Source: Clostridiales bacterium (GTDB lineage Bacteria; Bacillota; Clostridia; Saccharofermentanales; UBA5734). Taken from it: 10,518 nt of DNA. The stretch is taken from assembly GCA_007133255.1 (NCBI GenBank), contig SLMY01000153.1, forward strand, positions 1 through 10,518, written 5' to 3'. Shown piece by piece: positions 1 through 6,008 of the stretch (positions are counted from its first letter, which is position 1; every line of letters starts with the position of its first letter). The notes under the pieces were generated by a model. It was not told the origin of the DNA. It made no database searches and saw only the letters and a program-made list of their open reading frames with translations. The translations under genes and the position numbers were made by a program.

Positions 1-197
1 ATACACTTGAAGACAAATATCGCATTGAAGGCGACCTGCGCCGCGAAATCGCGATGAACATCAAGCGTCTGACAGAAATAGGCTGCTATCGCGGCCGCCG
101 TCATCGTATAGGTTTGCCTGTACGCGGACAACGCACGAAAACAAACGCCCGGACTCGTAAGGGACCTTCCCGTTCGATTGCCGGTAGGCGTAAGTAA
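1..197 (+). CDS. rpsM: 30S ribosomal protein S13, C-terminal part (5' end outside window)
   Basis: This is the last 65 codons of S13, read in the frame starting at base 3 and ending at TAA 195-197. The upstream part lies outside the window. S13 sits in the head of the small subunit and contacts the P-site tRNA and the large subunit. The visible part carries the family's C-terminal hallmarks: an IKRLTEIGCYRGRRH segment, then GLPVRGQRTKTNARTRKG, and a very basic tail that in known ribosomes reaches toward tRNA. The rpsK ribosome binding site overlaps the stop codon region (TAAGGAGGT at 194-202), and rpsK begins 11 bases after the stop, so the two are surely co-transcribed. Nothing looks damaged. 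The identification is near certain from the conserved tail and the gene order. Confidence 0.97.
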   Translation, partial: TLEDKYRIEGDLRREIAMNIKRLTEIGCYRGRRHRIGLPVRGQRTKTNARTRKGPSRSIAGRRK

Positions 198-208
198 GGA
201 GGTACAGC

Positions 209-613
209 ATGGCTAAAGCGTCTGCTAAGAAAACGGCTGCAAGGCCGAGAAGAAGAGAACGCAAGAACATTGATCGCGGTGCTGCACACATCCATTCAAC
301 GTTCAATAATACGATTGTGACCATCACTGACGTATCAGGAAACGCGGTTTCCTGGGCGAGTGCGGGTGGCACGGGTATGCGCGGCTCAAGAAAAGGAACA
401 CCTTTTGCCGCTCAAATGGCTGCGGAGTCAGCTGCTAAATCTGCTATAGATCACGGTATGCGATCTGTTGAGGTTTATGTAAAAGGGCCTGGCTCCGGAC
501 GTGAATCCGCGATCCGTTCACTTCAGTCCGCTGGACTTGATGTAACCATGATCAAAGATGTCACACCTATTCCGCATAATGGCTGCAGGCCGCCTAAGAG
601 AAGAAGAGTCTGA
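209..613 (+). CDS. rpsK: 30S ribosomal protein S11
   Basis: S11 is a small-subunit platform protein beside the 3' end of 16S rRNA, near the E-site and the Shine-Dalgarno helix. The 134-residue product is close to the usual 127-130. It has a short basic N-terminal extension, then the family core: HIHSTFNNTIVTITDVSGN, the SRKGTPFAAQMAA segment, the VYVKGPGSGRESAIRSL loop, and the diagnostic end with IPHNGCRPPKRRR. The start ATG is preceded by TAAGGAGGT (194-202) at good spacing. The gene lies 11 bp after rpsM and 17 bp before rpsD, inside the alpha operon. No missing conserved blocks or frame problems are seen. Confidence 0.98.
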   Translation: MAKASAKKTAARPRRRERKNIDRGAAHIHSTFNNTIVTITDVSGNAVSWASAGGTGMRGSRKGTPFAAQMAAESAAKSAIDHGMRSVEVYVKGPGSGRESAIRSLQSAGLDVTMIKDVTPIPHNGCRPPKRRRV

Positions 614-630
614 TTCAGGAGGTGTAAAGA

Positions 631-1245
631 ATGGCTAGATATACAGAAGCATCCTGTCGCCTTTGCCGCAGAGAAGGAGAAAAACTTTTTCTCAAAGGCC
701 AGCGTTGCTATACAGGGAAATGTGCCATCGCCAGAAGAAGTTTTGCTCCTGGTCAGCATGGTCAAGGACGCAAAAAGGTTTCAGAATACGGAACCCAGCT
801 GCGTGAAAAACAAAAAACAAAACGCTTTTATGGTGTTCTGGAAAAACAGTTCCGCAAGACATTCGAAAGAGCCGAGCATATGCGGGGTAAAACAGGTGAG
901 AACCTGCTCCAATTGCTTGAAATGAGAATGGATAACATTGTTTATCGTATGGGATTTGCCGGATCACGTTCAGAAGCAAGACAGCTGGTAACACACGGAC
1001 ATTTTACTGTCAACGGACACAAAATGGATATACCGTCTGCTACATTAAAATCAGGTGACCAGATAGAAGTTCGTGAATCGTCGCGTAAATCTTTAAAGTT
1101 CCAGGAACTGGAAAAACGCAATTTGCCGGCATGGCTTACGTTTGATCCTGAAGCGCTGAAGGGATCTGTTGTACAGACTCCCGGCCGCGAAGATGTTGAT
1201 ATTGAAGTGAACGAGACGCTGATCGTCGAGCTTTACTCCAAGTAA
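631..1245 (+). CDS. rpsD: 30S ribosomal protein S4, zinc-binding (C+) form
   Basis: S4 is a primary 16S rRNA binding protein that nucleates assembly of the small-subunit body; in several bacteria it also represses its own operon. The 204-residue product has two readable parts. The N-terminus carries a Cys4 zinc site: C9, C12, C26 and C31 (CRLC, then GQRCYTGKC), marking the so-called C+ form that some Firmicutes have and others have lost. The S4 RNA-binding domain spans about residues 94-155 (ENLLQLLEMRMDNIVYRMGF, then a REARQLV-like stretch and VNG). The end, ETLIVELYSK, is typical. An AGGAGGTG ribosome binding site (618-625) precedes the ATG. Its place between rpsK and rpoA is the order seen in Clostridia; in Bacillus subtilis rpsD lies elsewhere. 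Confidence 0.98.
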   Translation: MARYTEASCRLCRREGEKLFLKGQRCYTGKCAIARRSFAPGQHGQGRKKVSEYGTQLREKQKTKRFYGVLEKQFRKTFERAEHMRGKTGENLLQLLEMRMDNIVYRMGFAGSRSEARQLVTHGHFTVNGHKMDIPSATLKSGDQIEVRESSRKSLKFQELEKRNLPAWLTFDPEALKGSVVQTPGREDVDIEVNETLIVELYSK

Positions 1246-1294
1246 TGGCTAAGCTGCATTTTACTTGCTTGTGGGCACATGAAGGAGGAAAAAA

Positions 1295-2248
1295 ATGATC
1301 GAAATCAACAAGCCGATGATTGAATGCCTTGAACAGTCAGATGATGGGTCATATGGGAAATTCTCCATAGAACCTCTGGAAAGAGGCTATGGTATCACAC
1401 TGGGCAATTCTCTCAGACGCGTTCTGTTGTCTTCGCTTCCTGGTGCGGCTGTAACCGCTATCCGAGTCGATGGTGTTTTCCACGAGTTTTCAACAATAAA
1501 GGGTGTCATCGAGGACATGACTGAGATCATCCTCAATGTAAAAGGAATTCGTGCGAAACTCAATGTTGACGGACCAAAAACTGTTTATATCAGTACCGAG
1601 GAAGGCCGGATGGGTGTTATTTCAGCTGGAGATATCGTTAGGGATGAAGAAGTTGAGATTATGAATCCGGACCATAAGATTGCCGAGCTGAATGGTGATG
1701 GGCGTCTTTTCATGGAACTGACACTAAACAAAGGCCGCGGTTATAATACTGCCGATCGTAATAAATGGTCTAATCAGCCAATTGGTGTGATCCCGATCGA
1801 TTCAATTTTTACACCGGTTAATAAAGTGAATTTCTCAGTTGAGAATACACGTGTCGGGCAGTTCACTGACTTTGATAAGCTGACGCTGGAAGTGTGGACC
1901 GATGCTACTATTGATGTTTCTGAAGCTTTAAGTGTTGGCGCGGGTATCTTGTCTGAGCATCTGAATTTATTTATGGCGCTTAATGAGACAACAACAAGCC
2001 CCAGCTTTAAAGATGTTGAAAGCGAGAACAAGAAAAATCATGTCCTCGATACGGTTATTGAAGATCTCGATTTTTCAGTTCGCACCTATAATTGCCTGAA
2101 GCGGGCTGGTATCAATACCATTGATGATCTGGTCGCGAGAACAGAAGAAGATATGATGAAAGTACGCAACCTCGGCAAGAAATCACTTGAAGAGGTTATA
2201 CAGAAATTAGATGAACTTGGCCTGTCACTGGCGACAATCGAAGAATAA
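1295..2248 (+). CDS. rpoA: DNA-directed RNA polymerase subunit alpha
   Basis: The alpha subunit dimerises to seed RNA polymerase assembly and contacts promoters and activators. The 317 residues match the usual 314-330. The N-terminal assembly domain (about 1-230) shows the dimerisation stretch ERGYGITLGNSLRRVLLSSLPG and the VRDEEVEIMNPDH region. After a flexible linker (around residues 230-250) comes the C-terminal DNA-binding domain. It retains the residues that contact UP elements in the E. coli protein: R263, N266, C267 and K269 in SVRTYNCLK, and the NLGKKSLEE helix near 292-300. The ribosome binding site GAAGGAGGAA (1281-1290) decides the start. A spacer of 49 bp follows rpsD. The stop codon lies inside the loop of a predicted RNA hairpin described separately. 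Confidence 0.99.
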   Translation: MIEINKPMIECLEQSDDGSYGKFSIEPLERGYGITLGNSLRRVLLSSLPGAAVTAIRVDGVFHEFSTIKGVIEDMTEIILNVKGIRAKLNVDGPKTVYISTEEGRMGVISAGDIVRDEEVEIMNPDHKIAELNGDGRLFMELTLNKGRGYNTADRNKWSNQPIGVIPIDSIFTPVNKVNFSVENTRVGQFTDFDKLTLEVWTDATIDVSEALSVGAGILSEHLNLFMALNETTTSPSFKDVESENKKNHVLDTVIEDLDFSVRTYNCLKRAGINTIDDLVARTEEDMMKVRNLGKKSLEEVIQKLDELGLSLATIEE

Positions 2249-2260
2249 TTGTCGACAGGC
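2220..2260 (+). other. Interrupted hairpin spanning the rpoA stop codon, upstream of rplQ
   Basis: The sequence can fold into a two-part stem. The outer arms are GCCTGTC (2220-2226) and GACAGGC (2254-2260), 7 bp. The inner arms are GACAAT (2233-2238) and ATTGTC (2248-2253), 6 bp. The inner arms are separated by a 9-base loop, and a 6-base bulge (2227-2232) lies on the left. The rpoA TAA (2246-2248) sits at the loop/right-arm edge. The rplQ Shine-Dalgarno begins about ten bases after the hairpin. There is no U-run, so it is not an intrinsic terminator. A role in translational coupling or mRNA processing is possible but unproven. Confidence 0.5.
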
Positions 2261-2283
2261 TGATCAGATAGGAGGAACCATTT

Positions 2284-2808
2284 ATGCCTGCACAGAGAAA
2301 ACTTGGACGTGCCTCTGATGTGCGGTTGTCCATGCTCAGGGGGCTTACAACAGCTCTTATCGTCAACGGCAGGATAGAAACAACCGAGTCCAGGGCGAAA
2401 GAAGTTAAGAGTATCGCGGATAGCCTGATTGCTTTGGCGATTCGTGAAAAAGATAATTTCACAACACGTGAAAAAGAAATATCATATGCGAAGAAAGATG
2501 AGAAGGGCCGTAAAATATTGAAGTCCGCGACATCGAAAAATGGCAGCAAATATGATGTTGTCTCACGTGAGATTAAGACAGACATTGTTAAAGTCGATGA
2601 TCCTTCGAGACTGGCTGCCCGCCGGCAGTTGATCAAATGGCTCAATAAAGGAAAAGATGAAGAGGGCAATCCAGTTAATCCTGTAGATTATCTTTTTAAT
2701 GAGGTAGCTCCAAAATACGAAGGCCGTGAAGGCGGCTATACCCGTATTATAAAACTTGGCGCTAGGCGCGGTGATGCTGCTGAAATGGCGATTCTTGAAC
2801 TGGTTTAA
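2284..2808 (+). CDS. rplQ: 50S ribosomal protein L17, long form with internal insertion
   Basis: L17 is a large-subunit protein near the exit of the peptide tunnel. The ends are classic: QRKLGRASDVRLSMLRGLTT and IETTESRAKEV at the start, and FNEVAPKYEGREGGYTRI with LGARRGDAAEMAILELV at the end. The protein has 174 residues, against about 120 in Bacillus subtilis. The extra length is a charged block at about residues 54-107 (bases roughly 2443-2604), placed where the standard protein goes directly from its second helix to the ARRQ segment. The block is in frame, Lys/Glu/Asp-rich and not repetitive, so it looks like a genuine extension rather than a sequencing fault. The ribosome binding site is AGGAGGAA (2270-2277). 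It is the last gene of the ribosomal operon. Confidence 0.97.
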   Translation: MPAQRKLGRASDVRLSMLRGLTTALIVNGRIETTESRAKEVKSIADSLIALAIREKDNFTTREKEISYAKKDEKGRKILKSATSKNGSKYDVVSREIKTDIVKVDDPSRLAARRQLIKWLNKGKDEEGNPVNPVDYLFNEVAPKYEGREGGYTRIIKLGARRGDAAEMAILELV

Positions 2809-2859
2809 ACCAATTCAAAAATGCTCATGAAGCGTAATCCATTGAATCATCCGTTCAAT

Positions 2860-2891
2860 ACGGGGACAGGTTATGCCTGTTCCCGTTTTTT
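2860..2891 (+). terminator. Intrinsic terminator ending the alpha ribosomal operon
   Basis: An 11-bp stem pairs ACGGGGACAGG (2860-2870) with CCTGTTCCCGT (2876-2886), including one G-U pair. The loop is TTATG and a run of six T begins at the base of the stem (2886-2891). It lies 52 bp after the rplQ stop. A small ATTGAA/TTCAAT hairpin (2841-2859) directly precedes it. Confidence 0.9.
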
Positions 2892-2892
2892 A

Positions 2893-2922
2893 TTCAAATC
2901 TTGCCCCTGCGTATCGTATAAT
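2893..2922 (+). promoter_or_regulatory. Probable sigma-A-type promoter for the ECF transporter genes
   Basis: A perfect TATAAT -10 box lies at 2917-2922. An 18-bp spacer upstream there is a weak -35 box, TTCAAA (2893-2898; four of six consensus bases). It follows the terminator immediately, as expected for a new transcription unit, and would start RNA near 2929, about 85 nt before the chosen ecfA start. Confidence 0.5.
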
Positions 2923-2958
2923 ATGAGTAAGCTTGGATGCTTGGCTGGAATCGTGATT

Positions 2959-2978
2959 CGCGCGGCTTCGCCCGCGCG
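2959..2978 (+). other. GC-rich hairpin in the ecfA leader
   Basis: CGCGCGG (2959-2965) pairs with CCGCGCG (2972-2978) around a six-base CTTCGC loop, giving a seven-pair all-GC stem in a region otherwise AT-leaning. A smaller inverted repeat, GAATC-GT-GATTC (about 2948-2959), abuts it. No U-run follows, so it is not a simple terminator. I do not recognise it as a known riboswitch. It may be an mRNA stability or translation-control element, or a copy of a dispersed repeat. Confidence 0.5.
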
Positions 2979-3014
2979 TCGCCAAATCAATTCGGGATAG
3001 GACATACAAAATAT

Positions 3015-5033
3015 ATGAAGCCTTTTATTGAACTAGACTCAGTTAGTTTTACGTACCATCAAGAGAACGCTCAGCCGCTGATAGCAGTTGATCACGTTAG
3101 TCTGTCTATTCAGAAGGGCCAGCATGTCGCCATTCTGGGTCGCAATGGTTCAGGTAAATCAACACTTGCCCGTCTGATCAACGCGCTGGAGCAGCCGGAT
3201 GAAGGATCAGTCCTCGTAGATGGGCTGCTGACAAACCTGGAAGAAAATATATGGGAGATCAGACGCAGATGCGGTATGGTGTTTCAGAATCCCGACAATC
3301 AGATTATTGGCACAACCGTTGAAGAAGACGTAGCGTTCGGACCTGAGAATCTTGGCTTTGCCCAGCCAAAGATACGTAAGGCAGTAGATGAAGCGCTTGC
3401 TTATGTCGGACTTAGTGATATGGCCCAAAAACCGCCGCACTTTCTTTCTGGCGGTCAAAAGCAAAAACTGGCGATCGCCGGCATTCTGGCCATGCGGCCA
3501 GCTTGTCTTATTCTTGATGAAGCCACATCCATGCTGGATCCATATAGTTCTGATGAGCTGATGAAACTGGTTCATAAGTTGATCAAAGATGAACATCTGA
3601 CAGTTATCAATATTACTCATAATATGGAGGAAGCTTTACTGGCGGATTTCGTTTATGTGATGTCTGAAGGCAAAATTATCCTGTCGGGTAAACCAGCGGA
3701 AGTGTTTGACCAAGTTGAAACGGTTAAATCACTAGGCCTGGATGTTCCCGTACACTGTGACATACTCTATCAGTTATCCAGCATGCTGGATCTGCCGTTG
3801 ATGCCTCAGGAAACCGCGGACTGGAGCAAAGCTTGTCACGCAGCTGTCCGGCTGCTTGACCAGTCAGAAGCTGCTGGAAACATTCATCTGCTTTCGGATC
3901 AATCTGTTTTTAATAAGCCGGGTCTGGTACAAGATGGCAGTCCGAACCAGCCAGAGCCCAGTGGCAGCGCTGCCGACGGCAGCAAAGAAGAAAAAATACC
4001 GCTTCATCTGACTGAACATCAACAACAGGCGGCTGAAAAAAAGCCGAAAAACCCGGAAGCGATTGTTGAAGTGGATGGTCTGACCTACACCTATACCCCG
4101 GGGACTGTTTTATCTACCGATGCGCTGCATGATGTCAGTTTCAAAGTCTTTCGCGGCGAGCTGCTGGGTGTGATTGGCCATAGTGGTTCTGGAAAATCTA
4201 CTTTAATTCAGCATCTGAACGGCCTGCTTCGCACTCAGACAGGACGAGTTGAAGTCCTTAATCTGGATGCTTCGAATAATCATGACATTCGTAAAATCAG
4301 GCAGCATGTGGGGCTTGTCTTTCAGTATCCTGAACATCAGCTTTTTGAAGAAACCGTTTTTCAGGACATTGCCTTCGGGCCCAAAAGACTGGGCCTCGAT
4401 ATGAACCAGGTTGAACAGCGTGTTTTGAAAGCTGCCAGGATTGTCAGTTTATCGGAGGACATGCTTGAGAGGTCGCCGTTTGAGTTGTCCGGCGGACAGA
4501 AACGAAGAGCTGCCATTGCCGGTGTTTTAGCGATGGAGCCCGACGTGCTGATTATGGATGAACCAGCTGCCGGACTTGATCCTGCCGGGCGTGACGAATT
4601 GCTTGGCTACGCGGCTAAACTAAGAGAAATGGGCGTGACTGTGATTTTAGTTTCACATAGCATGGACGATATAGCCCGAATGGCTGACAGGGTCCTGGTG
4701 CTCAATGAAGGTCGTGTTCATGCATATGGCACACTCGATCAGATCTTCAATGATGACACAGCCCTTAAAGCGGCCGGTTTATCTCTTCCCCGGCCAGTGG
4801 CCTTCATGAGAATGATGAAGACGCAAATATCATCTATCAGTGAATATGCCTATACACCTGAACAGGCAGCTATAGAGCTGATCAGAGCGTACTGTGCGCA
4901 AACCGCTGACCAGAAGACGGAAAATCAGGAGAAAGATGACCAGAAAACCGCAGGCAGGGAGAAAGCAAGTCAGACGAAAGACTGCCGGGAGTTGGCAGAC
5001 CAGATGAAAGCAGGTGACGAGCATGCTCGGTAA
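3015..5033 (+). CDS. ecfA: Fused energy-coupling factor ATPase (EcfA1-EcfA2 in one chain)
   Basis: This 672-residue protein contains both ABC ATPases of an energy-coupling-factor vitamin transporter; with EcfT they power substrate-binding S components. The first half resembles EcfA1: Walker A GRNGSGKST (42-50), the Q-loop VFQNPDNQ, LSGGQ (144-148), Walker B with D168/E169 followed by ATSMLDP, and H202. The second half resembles EcfA2: Walker A GHSGSGKST (388-396), VFQYPEHQ, LSGGQ (491-495), Walker B D515/E516 followed by PAAGLDP, and H548. Both nucleotide sites look complete. They are joined by a hydrophilic linker (about 285-348). The last ~40 residues are four degenerate decapeptide repeats. 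The ATG at 3015 is chosen because homology starts there; the ATG at 2937 lies only 14 bases after the -10 box. The ribosome binding site (GGATAGGA, 2995-3002) is weak and distant. In Bacillus the two ATPases are separate genes. Confidence 0.93.
   Translation: MKPFIELDSVSFTYHQENAQPLIAVDHVSLSIQKGQHVAILGRNGSGKSTLARLINALEQPDEGSVLVDGLLTNLEENIWEIRRRCGMVFQNPDNQIIGTTVEEDVAFGPENLGFAQPKIRKAVDEALAYVGLSDMAQKPPHFLSGGQKQKLAIAGILAMRPACLILDEATSMLDPYSSDELMKLVHKLIKDEHLTVINITHNMEEALLADFVYVMSEGKIILSGKPAEVFDQVETVKSLGLDVPVHCDILYQLSSMLDLPLMPQETADWSKACHAAVRLLDQSEAAGNIHLLSDQSVFNKPGLVQDGSPNQPEPSGSAADGSKEEKIPLHLTEHQQQAAEKKPKNPEAIVEVDGLTYTYTPGTVLSTDALHDVSFKVFRGELLGVIGHSGSGKSTLIQHLNGLLRTQTGRVEVLNLDASNNHDIRKIRQHVGLVFQYPEHQLFEETVFQDIAFGPKRLGLDMNQVEQRVLKAARIVSLSEDMLERSPFELSGGQKRRAAIAGVLAMEPDVLIMDEPAAGLDPAGRDELLGYAAKLREMGVTVILVSHSMDDIARMADRVLVLNEGRVHAYGTLDQIFNDDTALKAAGLSLPRPVAFMRMMKTQISSISEYAYTPEQAAIELIRAYCAQTADQKTENQEKDDQKTAGREKASQTKDCRELADQMKAGDEHAR
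3963..3983 (+). repeat. Overlapping palindromes in the EcfA interdomain linker
   Basis: GGCAGCGCTGCC (3963-3974) is a perfect 12-bp palindrome. Its right half also pairs with the next bases as GCTGCC-GAC-GGCAGC (3969-3983), a six-pair stem with a three-base loop. They lie in the segment encoding the Gly/Ser/Ala part of the linker between the two ATPase domains, and GGCAG recurs again just upstream (about 3934). Confidence 0.6.
4908..5027 (+). repeat. Four degenerate 30-bp tandem units at the 3' end of ecfA
   Basis: Units begin at 4908, 4938, 4968 and 4998, in register with codons, so each encodes ten residues. Unit 1 reads DQKTENQEKD (protein residues 632-641). Unit 2 reads DQKTAGREKA (642-651). 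Unit 3 is the most diverged, SQTKDCRELA (652-661). Unit 4 is DQMKAGDEHA (662-671). Three of the units open with the bases GACCAGA. The last unit contains the likely ecfT Shine-Dalgarno and ATG. Confidence 0.8.
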
Positions 5034-5829
5034 TATTTCACTTGGACGATTTTACCCGGCCGAATCACTGCTGCATCAGCTTGATCCTCGCAGCAAAATA
5101 TTGTCCGCGATCGCGATGATGTTTCTCATCTTCATGTCTCAATCACTTTGGACCATGCTGATATTGGCGTTCATTACATTTGTGTTTGTCGGCCTTTCCA
5201 AGGTACCGTTCAAAACGGTGTTGAGCGGACTAAAACCAATGATCTTTATTCTTGTTTTCGCCTTCACGATTAATTTGTTCACAGTTACCGGGGATCCATT
5301 GCTTGAAATAGGTCCATTGACGGTCAGCGATCAAGGGTTGCTGACAGCCTTGCGTATGGCGTCTCGCCTGGCTTTGCTGATACTGAATACCACACTGTTT
5401 CTGACTTTGACAACGACTCCGATTCATGTAGCCGACGCGATGGAAAGTCTGCTTAACCCGCTTCGCCGTATTGGTTTTCCGGCGCATGAAATGGCCATGA
5501 TGATGTCCATCGCGCTGCGGTTTGTACCAACCCTGCTCGAGGAAACTGATAAAATTATGAAGGCGCAGTCATCAAGAGGCGCTGATTATGATACCGGCGG
5601 GCTCATAACAAAGGCCCGCGGACTTGTTTCGGTCCTGATACCGCTTTTTGTCAGCGCGTTTAAACGTGCCGAGGATCTCGCGGTAGCGATGGAAGCCCGC
5701 TGCTATAGAGGTGGAGAGGGCAGAACAAGACTTAAAGTTATGGCCTATCAGCAACGTGATATCTGGTTTGGCGCAGTTATGGCAGCACTTGTCGTTCTTG
5801 TCCTGCTGGCCAGTTACGCGATTGGCTGA
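5023..5829 (+). CDS. ecfT: Energy-coupling factor transporter transmembrane protein EcfT
   Basis: EcfT is the membrane scaffold that links the ATPases to interchangeable vitamin-binding S components. The 268-residue product begins like other EcfT proteins (LGRFYPAESLLHQLDPRSK). It has hydrophobic spans at about residues 26-58, 70-88, 105-132, a further segment near 203-214, and a final helix at about 245-267. The two coupling motifs that contact the ATPases are visible: S184-R185-G186 (usually Ala-Arg-Gly) and A198-R199-G200. I chose ATG 5023, with CAGGTG (5011-5016) as ribosome binding site. GTG 5014 in the same frame would add three residues but has a poorer site. The start overlaps the end of ecfA by 11 bases, so translation is probably coupled and the subunits made in matched amounts. 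Confidence 0.95.
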   Translation: MLGNISLGRFYPAESLLHQLDPRSKILSAIAMMFLIFMSQSLWTMLILAFITFVFVGLSKVPFKTVLSGLKPMIFILVFAFTINLFTVTGDPLLEIGPLTVSDQGLLTALRMASRLALLILNTTLFLTLTTTPIHVADAMESLLNPLRRIGFPAHEMAMMMSIALRFVPTLLEETDKIMKAQSSRGADYDTGGLITKARGLVSVLIPLFVSAFKRAEDLAVAMEARCYRGGEGRTRLKVMAYQQRDIWFGAVMAALVVLVLLASYAIG

Positions 5830-5912
5830 ACACCGTAAAAACGACCGTGTTTTGAGGGTGCTATACAGAATGGCAGAATGAACACGGCTGCTGACTGAAG
5901 CAAGATGATTGC

Positions 5913-5942
5913 TTGATGAATTTCAAAGTGCTAAGTTATAAT
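5913..5942 (+). promoter_or_regulatory. Probable promoter for the ROK kinase gene
   Basis: TTGATG (5913-5918) and a perfect TATAAT (5937-5942) are separated by 18 bp, a good sigma-A-type match, about 65 bp before the kinase start. A near-inverted repeat, CTAAGT (5931-5936) and ACTTTAG (5945-5951), flanks the -10 box and could be an operator. The rest of the 5830-6008 spacer holds only short possible hairpins and no recognisable gene. Confidence 0.55.
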
Positions 5943-6008
5943 GGACTTTAGCTAACGGTCTAAGAACAAAAAACACATGGTCATTATATGATTCAGGAGG
6001 AACTATCA

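Noticed and set aside
1239..1267. CAAGTAA/TTACTTG inverted repeat around the rpsD stop
   Set aside because: Seven AT-rich pairs with a 15-base loop and no U-run; probably chance.
2196..2669. Long minus-strand open frame opposite rpoA/rplQ
   Set aside because: It is antisense to two certain genes, has no recognisable domain and no ribosome binding site; a shadow of coding bias. The same holds for the other antisense frames, for example 6006-6596.
2937..3014. Upstream ATG that would add 26 residues to the fused EcfA
   Set aside because: It lies 14 bases after the -10 box with no ribosome binding site. The added residues are encoded by the GC hairpin and resemble no ABC ATPase N-terminus.
5829..5853. 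Possible terminator after ecfT (AACAC...GTGTTTT)
   Set aside because: The stem is only five pairs plus three with a three-base bulge, and the T-run is four bases. The right arm can equally pair with AACACGG at 5881-5887. Too weak to call.
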